Positions 33,620 through 42,934 of a DNA stretch of 64,000 nucleotides are shown here, piece after piece. This DNA is from Moraxella sp035181385. Its GTDB lineage: Bacteria; Pseudomonadota; Gammaproteobacteria; Pseudomonadales; Moraxellaceae. Position 1 is the stretch's first letter, and each line of letters starts with the position of its first letter. The notes beneath the pieces are model-generated. The model saw nothing but the letters and a program-made list of their open reading frames with translations. It was not told the origin of the DNA and searched no databases. The stretch covers positions 744,001 through 808,000 of the forward strand of contig NZ_JAXCJK010000001.1 of the NCBI RefSeq assembly GCF_035181385.1, read 5' to 3'. The position numbers and the translations under genes were made by a program.

Positions 33620-35468
33620 TCACCTCTTTTGCGTCATCTTGTTCATCTTTTTTATTAATGAAAATTAACGCAAGGCGTACGCCATTATAATCGTAGCCAT
33701 CTAGCATTTCCACAATAGGACGAAGTTTGATACCATCTGTAAATTCACCTTGTGATTCTAGTGCGTCATACGCCTGCTGTACAGTCTTGATGATCATATC
33801 ATCAGGGCGAATGTGTGCCACTTTTAAGGTCTTATCCTGCTTATAAAGCTGGTCAATATGACCAATAATGGTTGAGATGGCAAGGCTACGCTCGGTAGCT
33901 ATCTCACCAATATCCAATCCATTTTCAAGCAGTTGCTGGGTTTGTTTTAAAGTCTGCCCAATTTGGCTTGTCTTATTCTCCGCTTTTAAAGCCTTAATAT
34001 CATTATCCTTGATGTGTTTACGCTGAACAATAGCCTGCTTTTCGGCAATCATGCGTTTTTCATTAGCAAGAATGACATCTTTACGAGTGATGCCATCACA
34101 AACATGGATAAAAGTGTCATGAATTTTAGCAAGTGTGTCGGCATTTAGTGTGCTAAATTTCTTTTCTTGCTCAGCAGCAAGCTCTTGCAAGCGTTTATCC
34201 ACACGAAATACCCATTCATCGAGCAGTAGGCTTTTTTGGTTAAAACCCAATAGTTTTAGCCCTTCTAATGACCTAAGACGAGATAATGCCACATAACCCT
34301 GTCCCATCTCAAAAGTTCGAGATAAATCAATCTCAGCAGCATCTAGTGTCATGCCTTGGGATTTATGAATGGTAATCGCCCACGCCAAACACAAAGGCAC
34401 TTGGGTATAACTTGCCAATACATCGCCTTCATTATTTTCCATAACCCAATCCTCAGGCTCAGCGATGACTTGTCGCCCACCATTTAGACGCACCACTGGA
34501 TAAATTGGTGCATCACCCCCAAAAGAGCTTTCATCATCACCTAATGACGCAAAATCCACCACTTCACCAAGCGTGCCGTTTGATACAGCCAAATGCGAGT
34601 TGTTCTTAACAAACATCACCTTTGCCCCCACCTTTAAAGTCAGACTATCTGGTGCTCTTATGCTTTTTTTTAGGGCATCGACCAGCGACTTATCCCCTAA
34701 GGTAGTTGCTATAAACTCACGAGTCTTGCCATCAATCTTGTCAATCTCACTGTCATTGATTTCATCAACATTGGCATTGTGTGTGTATAGGCGAGTGCGA
34801 CTCATGGCAATGTCATTACGCTCAGTAGCTTTAAGAGCACTGATGGCAGCATCACTAACATCTTGGGCTCGGATTTGATTTAAGACATCATTTAATGACA
34901 CGCCAAATCGCTCAGATTCATCTTGGGCAGACTGGCGATGTTGTTCAGTCAAATAACACACCTGAAAATTAGCTTCAAGCCAAGACTTTGCCATAAAAGC
35001 AAACTTTTCCTTATTTGTTTCGCCTTTATTGCCCACAGGTGGCAATTGAAAGAAATCACCAGAAAAGATGACCTGAATACCACCAAATGCCGAATTATCC
35101 TCACGAACCACCTTTAAAATTTCGTTCAACAAATCCACTTGTTTGGCGTGAAGCATAGAAATTTCATCAACAATAAGTACTTTGGCGTCTTTGATACGCT
35201 CATAGACCACTTGGCGAGATTTTAGACGCTTGAAGTCTGCAGTGCTAAAAGTATCTTTAATTCCCATGCCCGCCCACGAATGTATCGTCATGCCATTCAT
35301 ATGTGTGGCGGCAATGCCCGTACTTGCCGTGATGGCAACAGGAATGCCTCTGGCTCTTAGATAGTTGATGTATTGGTTTAAAAGATAGGTCTTGCCTGCA
35401 CCTGCTTGCCCTGTCAAGAAAACATTTTGTCCTGTTTTTAAGATATTTAATGCGGTATATTGCTTCAT
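33606..35468 (-). CDS. Pif1/RecD-like superfamily 1B DNA helicase
   Basis: A 620-residue ATP-dependent helicase. Walker A is GQAGAGKTYL (about 19-28), Walker B VLIVDEISML (about 95), then FSGDFFQLPPVG (motif III), LTEQHRQ, and near the C-terminal end of the core AWAITIHKSQGMTLDAAEID and QGYVALSRLRSLEGLKLL (motifs V/VI). A C-terminal helix-turn-helix segment (about 490-550, GLDIGEIATERSLAISTI) matches the HTH seen after some bacterial Pif1/RecQ helicases. Pif1-type enzymes unwind 5'-3' and help at G-quadruplexes or stalled forks; the role here is inferred. The Epd-like gene overlaps its 3' end. Confidence 0.88.
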   Translation of the reverse strand: MKQYTALNILKTGQNVFLTGQAGAGKTYLLNQYINYLRARGIPVAITASTGIAATHMNGMTIHSWAGMGIKDTFSTADFKRLKSRQVVYERIKDAKVLIVDEISMLHAKQVDLLNEILKVVREDNSAFGGIQVIFSGDFFQLPPVGNKGETNKEKFAFMAKSWLEANFQVCYLTEQHRQSAQDESERFGVSLNDVLNQIRAQDVSDAAISALKATERNDIAMSRTRLYTHNANVDEINDSEIDKIDGKTREFIATTLGDKSLVDALKKSIRAPDSLTLKVGAKVMFVKNNSHLAVSNGTLGEVVDFASLGDDESSFGGDAPIYPVVRLNGGRQVIAEPEDWVMENNEGDVLASYTQVPLCLAWAITIHKSQGMTLDAAEIDLSRTFEMGQGYVALSRLRSLEGLKLLGFNQKSLLLDEWVFRVDKRLQELAAEQEKKFSTLNADTLAKIHDTFIHVCDGITRKDVILANEKRMIAEKQAIVQRKHIKDNDIKALKAENKTSQIGQTLKQTQQLLENGLDIGEIATERSLAISTIIGHIDQLYKQDKTLKVAHIRPDDMIIKTVQQAYDALESQGEFTDGIKLRPIVEMLDGYDYNGVRLALIFINKKDEQDDAKEVNDGR

Positions 35469-35809
35469 ATGCTTTAAAATTTTATCATTAATTCATCATT
35501 GTAAACGCATTAGCATAGCATAGTTTTGTTAGCTTTGGTAAGTTTTCAAAAAGTTTTTTAGACAAGTTTTTTGGGCAAGTTATGCTAAGCGTGGTGGCAT
35601 TTTAAACAAAACAACATTAAAAAAATAAAAATATCTCACATAAATTTTTATCGTCAAAAACCCATAACAATAACCTGCACAAAAGATTTTGGCGGCTGGC
35701 ATTTTACTGACAATCAATCATTTTGTAAGACTTTATTTTGTAAGTCTGCCAATCTACATAAAAAATAACACGCCATTTTCACAGCGTGTTATTGCAAGCC
35801 AAAACACAA
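35469..35809. other. Intergenic region between tkt and the helicase gene
   Basis: No gene is seen. The tkt terminator occupies 35760-35795. Two further structures are visible: a short direct repeat AAGTTTTTT (two copies 13 bp apart near 35555-35575) and an AGACTT/AAGTCT inverted repeat at 35728-35747. The helicase promoter must lie here but no clear -35/-10 pair stands out. Confidence 0.5.
35760..35795 (-). terminator. Terminator after tkt
   Basis: On the minus strand AATAACACGC pairs perfectly with GCGTGTTATT around a 10-nt loop and is followed by a T6 run. The arm sequence resembles the terminator at 20041-20075. Confidence 0.85.
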
Positions 35810-37810
35810 TCAAATCATATCTTTGACTGCTTCAACCACCTTATCGGCAGTAATGCCAAAATGCTTGAACAAATCTGCAGCAGGGGCAGACTCACCAAAG
35901 CTTGTCATGCCAACGACCTTACCATCAAGACCGACAAACTTATACCAATAATCCACAATGCCAGCTTCTACTGCCACTCGGCTACGGATATTGCTTGGCA
36001 GAACGCTTTCTACATAATCTTTGCTTTGCTTGACAAAAATTTCAGCACATGGCATGGATACCACACGCACGCCCACACCCTGCTCACTCAAAACATTGTA
36101 TGCACTCATTGCAAGTGCTACTTCGGAACCTGTGGCGATGATGATGGCCTGTAACTCGCCTTGCTCTTGGGCAAGAACATAAGCTCCTTTTTCAATCAAG
36201 GCAAGCTGCCCATCTGTACGAGCTTGGTGCGGTAAGTTTTGACGAGATAAAATGAGTGATGTTGGCGCATCAGTGGTTTGTAGGGCAATCTTCCATGCCA
36301 CTGCTGTTTCTACTGTATCACACGGACGCCATGTGAAGTGATTTGGCGTTTGGCGTAAACTTGCAATTTGCTCCACAGGCTGATGGGTTGGGCCATCTTC
36401 CCCAAGACCAATGGAGTCATGTGTATAGACATTGATGACACGCTGCTTCATGAGTGCCGACATACGCACAGCATTACGAGCATATTCCATAAACATCAAG
36501 AATGTGGCCGTATAAGGGATAAACCCACCATGTAAAGCCACGCCATTGGCGATGGCAGTCATGCCAAATTCACGCACGCCATAGTGTACATAGTTGCCAT
36601 CTGCATGATTTTGCACGCCTTTAGCGTCTTTCCATAGCGTCAAGTTGGAGCCTGCCAAATCAGCCGACCCCCCTAAAATCTCTGGCAGTAGTGGGGCAAA
36701 TGCTGCAATGGTATTTTGGCTTGCCTTACGAGTGGCGATCGTTTCGCCTTTTTTGTGGCAGGCCTCAATAAACTCGTTTGCTTTTTGATTAAAGTCTTCT
36801 GGTAAATTTCCAGACAATCGGCGTTCTAGTTCTGCCGCTTCTTTTGGGTAAGCTTTTTTGTACTCATCAAACTTGGCATTCCACGCATTTTCCAGTTGTT
36901 CGCCTTTTTCTTTGGCATTCCACGCAGCATAGATGTCGTCAGGAATTTCAAAGGCATTGGCACTGCCCCACCCCAATGCCGTACGAGCTAGGGCAATCTC
37001 ATCTACACCCAGCGGTGCACCATGACTGTCCTCTTTGCCTTGCTTATTTGGACTACCCAAACCTATCACAGTTTTGCAGATGATGATGGTAGGACGAGTG
37101 GTTTCATTTTTTGCGTCAATGGTTGCCTGACGAATGGCATCAGCGTCATGACCATCAATCTTGATCACCTGCCAGTTGTAGCTTTCAAAACGCTTGGCGG
37201 TATCATCTGAAAACCAGCCCTCAACCTCGCCATCAATAGAAATGCCGTTATCATCATAATAAGCAATCAGCTTACCAAGACCCAAAGTACCAGCAAGCGA
37301 ACACGCTTCATGGCTGATACCTTCCATCAAACAACCATCACCCAAAAAACAATAAGTATGATGATCAATAATGGCATGGTCAGGTTTATTAAATTGACCC
37401 GCCAAAGTCTTCTCAGCAAGTGCAAAACCCACCGCATTGGCAATGCCCTGACCCAATGGGCCTGTGGTGGTTTCAATGCCATCAGCATAGCCGTGCTCTG
37501 GATGCCCTGCTGTCTTGGCGTGTAATTGACGAAAATTCTTAATATCGTCAATCGATAAATCATAGCCAGTTAAGTGTAGCAAAGCGTACAGCAACATAGA
37601 GCCATGACCATTTGATAAAACAAAACGGTCACGATTTACCCATTTGGCATTAGCTGGGTTATGATTTAAAAACTCACGCCATACTACTTCGGCAATATCC
37701 GCCATGCCCATCGGTGCACCTGGGTGTCCAGAGTTGGCTTTTTGGACTGCATCCATAGCAAGAATACGAATGGCATTGGCATTATGGCGTTGGTTTAGCA
37801 TGATTGACAT
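35810..37810 (-). CDS. tkt: Transketolase
   Basis: A thiamine-diphosphate enzyme of 666 residues that moves two-carbon units between sugar phosphates; it also makes erythrose 4-phosphate. The TPP site starts with GDGCLMEGISHEA (about 155), with HGSMLLYALLHL and TTGPLGQGIANAVG before it. The pyrimidine-domain and transketolase motif GLGEDGPTHQPVEQ is at about 470, and a C-terminal domain follows. The frame starts MSIM at 37810; the second ATG at 37801 is an alternative. A terminator ends the unit on the left. Confidence 0.96.
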   Translation of the reverse strand: MSIMLNQRHNANAIRILAMDAVQKANSGHPGAPMGMADIAEVVWREFLNHNPANAKWVNRDRFVLSNGHGSMLLYALLHLTGYDLSIDDIKNFRQLHAKTAGHPEHGYADGIETTTGPLGQGIANAVGFALAEKTLAGQFNKPDHAIIDHHTYCFLGDGCLMEGISHEACSLAGTLGLGKLIAYYDDNGISIDGEVEGWFSDDTAKRFESYNWQVIKIDGHDADAIRQATIDAKNETTRPTIIICKTVIGLGSPNKQGKEDSHGAPLGVDEIALARTALGWGSANAFEIPDDIYAAWNAKEKGEQLENAWNAKFDEYKKAYPKEAAELERRLSGNLPEDFNQKANEFIEACHKKGETIATRKASQNTIAAFAPLLPEILGGSADLAGSNLTLWKDAKGVQNHADGNYVHYGVREFGMTAIANGVALHGGFIPYTATFLMFMEYARNAVRMSALMKQRVINVYTHDSIGLGEDGPTHQPVEQIASLRQTPNHFTWRPCDTVETAVAWKIALQTTDAPTSLILSRQNLPHQARTDGQLALIEKGAYVLAQEQGELQAIIIATGSEVALAMSAYNVLSEQGVGVRVVSMPCAEIFVKQSKDYVESVLPSNIRSRVAVEAGIVDYWYKFVGLDGKVVGMTSFGESAPAADLFKHFGITADKVVEAVKDMI

Positions 37811-38102
37811 ATGACTATCTCAAAACTCAAAAATGAAAAAATTGCCTTATTATAGCATGATTTTGATGATTTTTTAAATGAGTATTTTGCCACCATGACA
37901 TCTCTCATCATTTTCATCACTTTGTGTTCATCGCTTTGCATCAACCAGTTACCAATCAAATCATGATTGCAATCAGTCAATGCAATGATGAACGATGATA
38001 AAAAAATAAAAAGAAATCTGGTCAAAGCACATAAAAATACATCTGGCCACCAATTAACTATTGATTGATCATCAACTGACAAGCTTAACATCATAAAAAT
38101 GC
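37811..38102. other. Divergent region between tkt and infC
   Basis: No gene is seen in the 347 bp from tkt to infC. It holds the tkt promoter side, an imperfect 11-bp inverted repeat TCATGATTGCA/TGCAATGATGA near 37960-37990, and the 11-bp palindrome TTGATcATCAA at 38065-38075 that lies upstream of the infC promoter. Confidence 0.45.
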
Positions 38103-38131
38103 TTGAAATCCCCAATACTTTCAAGTACAAT
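38103..38131 (+). promoter_or_regulatory. Promoter of infC
   Basis: A -35 TTGAAA at 38103-38108 and a -10 TACAAT at 38126-38131 with the ideal 17-bp spacer. Transcription would start near 38138, giving a leader of only about 25 nt. Confidence 0.7.
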
Positions 38132-38157
38132 AAAATCAATTTTGTATTCTTGGAGTA

Positions 38158-38685
38158 ATGATCATTAAACCGTCAAACCGTTTAAATATTAACGAAGAAA
38201 TTCGTGCAAAGGAAGTTCGTCTGGTAAAAGAAGATGGCGAACAGCTTGGTGTTGTCAGCCTAAATAACGCCTTACAAGCCGCTACCAATGCTGGCCTTGA
38301 CTTGGTGGAGATTGTCGCTGACGCAAAACCGCCAGTTTGCAAAATTATGGATTACAAACGCTATTTGTACGACCAAAAACAAAAAGCCAAAGAAGCCAAA
38401 AAGAACCAAAAACAAACTCAGGTTAAAGAAATCAAACTTCGTCCTGGTACAGAAGAAGCAGATTATCAAGTTAAACTGCGTAAAATCATGGAGTTTTTGG
38501 AAGATAAAGATAAAGTTAAAGTTGCTATCCGTTTTCGTGGTCGTGAGATGGCACACCAAGAAATCGGCAAAGCCCAACTTGAACGCATAATCAAAGACAC
38601 CGAAGAAGTCGCCAGTGTTGAACAGCCTCCAAAAGTTGAAGGTCGCCAGATGGGTATGCTACTTGGACCTGCCAAGAAAAAGTGA
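38158..38685 (+). CDS. infC: Translation initiation factor IF-3
   Basis: Binds the 30S subunit, checks the start codon and prevents premature 50S joining. About 175 residues: the N-domain (RLNINEEIRAKEVRLV to NAGLDLVEIV), PVCKIMDYKRYLYDQK, a lysine-rich linker and the C-domain from about 95 (KEIKLRPGTEEADYQVKL). The first codons are ATG ATC ATT. GGAG at 38152-38155 is only 2 nt before ATG but 8 nt before ATT (38164), so the true start may be the rare ATT or ATC typical of infC. thrS, rpmI and rplT, the usual neighbours, are absent. Confidence 0.95.
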   Translation: MIIKPSNRLNINEEIRAKEVRLVKEDGEQLGVVSLNNALQAATNAGLDLVEIVADAKPPVCKIMDYKRYLYDQKQKAKEAKKNQKQTQVKEIKLRPGTEEADYQVKLRKIMEFLEDKDKVKVAIRFRGREMAHQEIGKAQLERIIKDTEEVASVEQPPKVEGRQMGMLLGPAKKK

Positions 38686-38713
38686 TACCAAAGCGATACC
38701 AAAGCGATACCAA
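38684..38713 (+). repeat. 11-bp tandem repeat at the infC stop
   Basis: GATACCAAAGC occurs twice and then a partial third copy (GATACCAAG), starting within the infC stop codon. Slippage is the likely origin. Confidence 0.8.
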
Positions 38714-38739
38714 GTTTTTGTATGAAACTAAAAGAAACA

Positions 38740-38767
38740 AAAAGCAAGGAGATCTGCCTTGCTTTTA
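38740..38767. terminator. Bidirectional terminator
   Basis: AAAAGCAAGG pairs perfectly with CCTTGCTTTT around a 7-nt loop, with A-rich and T-rich flanks. It ends infC (plus) and the convergent rimI (minus). Confidence 0.85.
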
Positions 38768-38832
38768 TTCGCATCAATATAGACTAAGCCAGCATCAAAT
38801 AAAGCCAAATCAATAAAACAAAAACCATTTTT

Positions 38833-39297
38833 TTACAAATCTTTTTGTAAAATCAGTGCGTCCATTTTACCCAAATCATCTTTATAATATCCTTTTCTTG
38901 CATCAATTTGATAAAAACCGTACTTATGATAAAAATCAATTGCCAAATAATTATCCGCCCGCACTTCTAATAACGCTCGTTCGGCTTTTTTAAGCTGACA
39001 GGTTTTTAAAAATTCATTCATCAAGCTTGTGGCAATACCTTGCTTTTGAAAATCAGAATCGGTAGCAATGCGTAAAATCTCCGCCAGCTCAAACATGATT
39101 TGATAAATGCAATACCCCACCACTTTATCATCAATTTTAGCCACAATCAGCCCAACACCAAACTGAGTCAACAAAGAATAGACCGCCATACCGTCCCAAG
39201 CATCATAAAACAGCTCTTTTTCAATGGCTGCAACTTGGCTGACATAGCCCTCTTGCTCGGCTCGGCGTGCATCATCAATCCAAAATATACTGGTCAT
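38833..39297 (-). CDS. rimI: Ribosomal protein alanine N-acetyltransferase, RimI-like
   Basis: A GNAT acetyltransferase of 154 residues from the ATG at 39297; the TTG at 39312 would add five residues. The GNAT core is visible: ILRIATDSDFQKQGIATSLM with the acetyl-CoA-binding Q/GxGxA-type loop, then ALLEVRADNYLAIDFYHKYGF as in RimI, which acetylates the N-terminal Ala of ribosomal protein S18. The N-terminal region (AIEKELFYDAW) is also RimI-like. Other protein N-acetyltransferases look similar, so the exact substrate is inferred. Confidence 0.82.
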   Translation of the reverse strand: MTSIFWIDDARRAEQEGYVSQVAAIEKELFYDAWDGMAVYSLLTQFGVGLIVAKIDDKVVGYCIYQIMFELAEILRIATDSDFQKQGIATSLMNEFLKTCQLKKAERALLEVRADNYLAIDFYHKYGFYQIDARKGYYKDDLGKMDALILQKDL

Positions 39298-39492
39298 AAA
39301 ATTTACACGCAAAAATCACATAAAAATATGATATGATAACCTAAAATCTCAATTTTTGACAAAATTTTTGATATGATTTATTTTTGTCTGCACCCAACCA
39401 TAAAAATCCATCAAAACACCTGATAAAGGCAAACCAGCCTCCAAATGATACTTTAACCCAGCATACTTATAAAAAAAACTAAGAGAAAGCTC

Positions 39493-41736
39493 ATGACAAA
39501 ACAAGCCACCTCCACATGGAACGATCCAAACGCTCACAATGAAGCGAATAAATACACCAATCCCATTCCATCTCGCCTGCTTATCTTACAAACTGTCGCT
39601 AAGATGAACAATCATGGTGAGGCAGCAACAGCAGAGAGTCTAGGTCTGCATTTTGAGATTTTGAGCGACGAGGACAGATTTTTTGCTCTAAACAACCGCC
39701 TAAAAGCCATGCTAAGAGACAATCAACTAGAACGCACAGATGGCATTCATTTTAGCATTGCTCCATCACCAACTACCGTGATTGGTAAGGTATCGGCAAA
39801 TGCCAAAGGCTTTGGTTTTGTTTTGCTTGATGACATGCCAGATTTATTTATTCATGAAAAGCAAATGCGTGTGGTCTTTGACGGAGATACAGTAGAGGCC
39901 TTAGCGACAGAATTTAAGGGTAAATCTGAGGCTCGCATTCAAAACATCATCGACCGAGCAAACACCGAATTCATCGGTACAGTCAAACAAGATGATGAGG
40001 GTTATTTTGTTCAGCTCTCAGGGGCAAATGCCCACCAGCCGATTACAGTCAGTGATGACAACATTACTGCCTTTGGGGCAGTTGAGGGAGATTCTGTTAA
40101 AGTTGCCATCATTGATATGCCAACCTACCAAGAATATGCCACAGGCAAGATTACCGAACTTTTAACCAATCTTAATGACCGAGAGCTGATCATTGAAACT
40201 ACGCTCATCAATCATGGCATTCCACATGAATTTAGTCATGCCACAATAGCACAGGCCAATGCCTATAACGAGCCAAACAATCAGGACTTTCAGGGTCGTG
40301 TGGATTTGCGTGATTTACCACTCATCACCATTGATGGCGAAGACGCCAGAGACTTTGATGATGCAGTCTTTGCCAGCAAGCGTGCAGGTGGTAATTACCG
40401 AGTGGTGGTTGCCATCGCTGATGTTAGTCATTATGTAACACCAAATTCACCACTTGATGTGGATGCCTATGAGCGAGGTACAAGCGTGTACTTTCCGCAT
40501 CGTGTCATACCCATGTTACCAGAAGTGCTATCTAACGGACTTTGCTCACTTAATCCAAAGCTTGATAGATTGTGTATGGTGGCAGATATCAAGCTATCTA
40601 AAGCAGGCAAAGTGACAGGCTATGAATTTTATCCTGCTGTCATGCACTCAAAAGCTCGCCTGACTTACAATCAGGTAAATGCTTATTTTGACGACCCAAC
40701 AAATCAAACCCTGCCCGATGATTTGGTTAAAAATGCCGAGGTGTGTAAATCGGTGGATACACTGTATCAGCTTTATCAAATCCTAGATAAAAAACGAGAA
40801 GAGCGTGGTGCGATGGCCTTTGAAACTTCTGAGAGCTATATTGAGTTTGGAGAAGATGGCGACATTAAAGACATCAAAAAACGCACTCGTGGCGATGCTC
40901 ATAAGCTGATTGAAGAGATGATGCTACTTGCCAATACTTGTGCTGCCAACTTCGCCATTAAGCATGAATTACCAGTACTGTATCGCAATCATGATAAGCC
41001 ATCTGATGAAAAAGCAGGCAGACTGTCTGAATATGTCAAATCATTCGGATTGTCTTTCCCAAATGAAAGTCCAGCACACACCGACTATCAACGCATCATC
41101 AAGGCAACCGAAGGAAGACCAGACACCCAAAGTATTCACTCCATGCTACTTCGGTCGATGATGCAGGCCAATTACAGCCCTGATAATATTGGTCATTTTG
41201 GCTTAGCGTATGATGAATATAGCCACTTTACCAGTCCGATACGAAGATACCCAGACCTTATGTTGCATCGTGCGATTAAAGATAAGGTATTAAACAGCAA
41301 AGCTAAAACACCAATCTATAAAAACCTAGACGAAGCAGGTGAACAAACCTCCACCACCGAACGCAGAGCAGAAGTAGCAAGCCGTCATGTTGAAACATGG
41401 CTAAAATGCCACTATATGCAACGACATTTGGGCAATGAGTTCATGGGGACAATCACCACCGTAACAAGCTTTGGTCTGTTCATCACACTCAACGATTTAT
41501 TCATCGATGGTCTGATTCACATCTCAAATCTTGGTCAAGAATATTTTGAGTATGATGAGCGAGAACAGTCCTTGATCGGTGAGCGTGGTTCGGTGTTCAA
41601 GCTTGGCGAGCAAGTGCTGATTAAGGTCGCTGGGGTCAATATGGATTTGTTGCAAGTGGATTTTGCACTCATTACCAAGCCCAATGACGCCCCAACAAAA
41701 CCGATTAAGACAAAAAAATCAAAAAAGAAAAAATAA
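39493..41736 (+). CDS. rnr: Ribonuclease R
   Basis: A 747-residue 3'-5' exoribonuclease that degrades structured RNA and takes part in trans-translation decay and tRNA/rRNA quality control. In order: an N-terminal winged-helix-like segment (about 20-75), cold-shock-type OB domains (about 80-230), the RNB catalytic domain starting LITIDGEDARDFDDAVFA (acidic metal-binding residues, about 277-295), RGTSVYFPHRVIPMLPE, YSHFTSPIRRYPDLMLHRA, a C-terminal S1 domain (about 640-735) and a lysine-rich tail. AGAGAAAG precedes the ATG. Confidence 0.96.
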   Translation: MTKQATSTWNDPNAHNEANKYTNPIPSRLLILQTVAKMNNHGEAATAESLGLHFEILSDEDRFFALNNRLKAMLRDNQLERTDGIHFSIAPSPTTVIGKVSANAKGFGFVLLDDMPDLFIHEKQMRVVFDGDTVEALATEFKGKSEARIQNIIDRANTEFIGTVKQDDEGYFVQLSGANAHQPITVSDDNITAFGAVEGDSVKVAIIDMPTYQEYATGKITELLTNLNDRELIIETTLINHGIPHEFSHATIAQANAYNEPNNQDFQGRVDLRDLPLITIDGEDARDFDDAVFASKRAGGNYRVVVAIADVSHYVTPNSPLDVDAYERGTSVYFPHRVIPMLPEVLSNGLCSLNPKLDRLCMVADIKLSKAGKVTGYEFYPAVMHSKARLTYNQVNAYFDDPTNQTLPDDLVKNAEVCKSVDTLYQLYQILDKKREERGAMAFETSESYIEFGEDGDIKDIKKRTRGDAHKLIEEMMLLANTCAANFAIKHELPVLYRNHDKPSDEKAGRLSEYVKSFGLSFPNESPAHTDYQRIIKATEGRPDTQSIHSMLLRSMMQANYSPDNIGHFGLAYDEYSHFTSPIRRYPDLMLHRAIKDKVLNSKAKTPIYKNLDEAGEQTSTTERRAEVASRHVETWLKCHYMQRHLGNEFMGTITTVTSFGLFITLNDLFIDGLIHISNLGQEYFEYDEREQSLIGERGSVFKLGEQVLIKVAGVNMDLLQVDFALITKPNDAPTKPIKTKKSKKKK

Positions 41737-41757
41737 TTTCAAAATAGCCTAAAAAAA

Positions 41758-42489
41758 TCACTCATCTAAAAAAGCTTGTGCTACCGACAAATCCAGCGTT
41801 CCTTCATAGATGGCACGACCTGTGATTGCTCCAAGCAAATACTCACTGTACGGTTTTAATTGCTCGATGTCTGTCATGTTGGTTACGCCACCAGAGGCAA
41901 TGACAGGCAGACCGCACGCCTTGGCAAGGTTTACGGTCTCATCAATATTCACACCAGCCATCATACCATCTTTGGCGATGTCAGTATAAACGATGGACGA
42001 CACGCCAGCATCAGCGAAACGCTTGGCAAGGTCGGTGGCACGAATGTCTGTTACATTCGCCCAGCCATGTGTTGCCACAAAACCATTTTTGGCATCAATA
42101 CCTACGATGATATGCCCTGCAAATTCTTGACAAGCCTGATCAACAAATTCAGGATTCTCAAGTGCCTTAGTACCGATGATGATATAATTTAACCCTGCAT
42201 CTAAGTAATGCTCAATGGTGCTTAGGCGACGCACACCACCACCAAGCTGAATTGGTAAATTTGGATGTGCTTTGGCGATTGAGGTAACCACCTCTTTATG
42301 CACAGGCACACCATCAAATGCACCATTCAAATCCACCAAGTGCAGTCGTCTTGCACCTTGATCAACCCACTTTGTTGCCATGGCCACTGGATCATCGCTA
42401 AATACCGTATCATCTTCCATACGCCCTTGTTTTAAGCGTACGCATTTGCCATCTTTTAAATCAATGGCAGGAATTATCAACATTGACAT
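41758..42489 (-). CDS. hisA: Phosphoribosylformimino-5-aminoimidazole carboxamide ribotide isomerase
   Basis: Isomerises ProFAR to PRFAR in histidine synthesis. From the ATG at 42489 (AAGGTG 5 nt upstream) it has 243 residues; the frame extends upstream with unlike sequence. The general base Asp in IIPAIDLKDGKCVRL and the acid Asp in YTDIAKDGMMAGVN flank a (beta/alpha)8 barrel with HLVDLNGAFDG, IQLGGGVR and PVIASGGVTN phosphate loops. It is not in a his operon here; no other his gene is in the window. Confidence 0.95.
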   Translation of the reverse strand: MSMLIIPAIDLKDGKCVRLKQGRMEDDTVFSDDPVAMATKWVDQGARRLHLVDLNGAFDGVPVHKEVVTSIAKAHPNLPIQLGGGVRRLSTIEHYLDAGLNYIIIGTKALENPEFVDQACQEFAGHIIVGIDAKNGFVATHGWANVTDIRATDLAKRFADAGVSSIVYTDIAKDGMMAGVNIDETVNLAKACGLPVIASGGVTNMTDIEQLKPYSEYLLGAITGRAIYEGTLDLSVAQAFLDE

Positions 42490-42934
42490 TTTGCACCTTA
42501 AAAAAATAAAAACACAACCAAACATGAATGACACTGATTTTAACAAAATAACCATAAAATTTGGTAACATTTTTCAAAATTTACACAAAAACATGATTAC
42601 TATTTAAAAAATCATTTATTATCATGAATTTAAGTTATTTTTTGAACAGTTTTTTACCGAAAACTCTGTAATTTTTTGATAAAATAGCGTATAATTTAAA
42701 GGTTTATTGTATGCGTTAAGTCGTTTTGGCAAAGTTTTTGTTACTTTGTAACAAAGCCACATCTTCTTAACGCATATCCCTTTGGACAAAAGCAACTTGC
42801 CAGTAGGTTTTTGCCACGCCAGTAAGTTTTGGATGTTTTTGGGAAATTTGGTAGCCAGCCGCTTGCGGTAGCCACGATATTTTTTTGGGTTTGCCCGTGC
42901 TGGTGTGTTTTGGTCTTAATTTAAGTATCCGCTT
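42490..42934 (+). promoter_or_regulatory. nqr operon promoter and structured leader
   Basis: No gene is seen in these 445 bp. A consensus -10 TATAAT lies at 42691-42696 with a weak -35, giving a leader of about 230 nt. In it TATGCGTTAAG (42711-42721) pairs perfectly with CTTAACGCATA (42767-42777), enclosing TGGC/GCCA and an 8-bp hairpin TTTGTTAC/GTAACAAA (42738-42756). Further on are an imperfect 14-bp direct repeat GCCAGTA.GTTTT (42800, 42819) and GGTAGCC twice (about 42850-42875). nqrA has no obvious Shine-Dalgarno. The nested stems look like a regulatory RNA element that I cannot assign to a known class. Confidence 0.6.

Noticed and set aside
33606..35468. Helicase as part of a defence island
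   Set aside because: Its neighbours are core genes (an Epd-like dehydrogenase and transketolase) and its domain order is that of a housekeeping Pif1-type helicase.
38065..38075. FNR/Anr box upstream of infC
   Set aside because: TTGATcATCAA has a 1-nt centre and the overlapping TTGAT-N5-ATCAA has five; the FNR consensus needs four.
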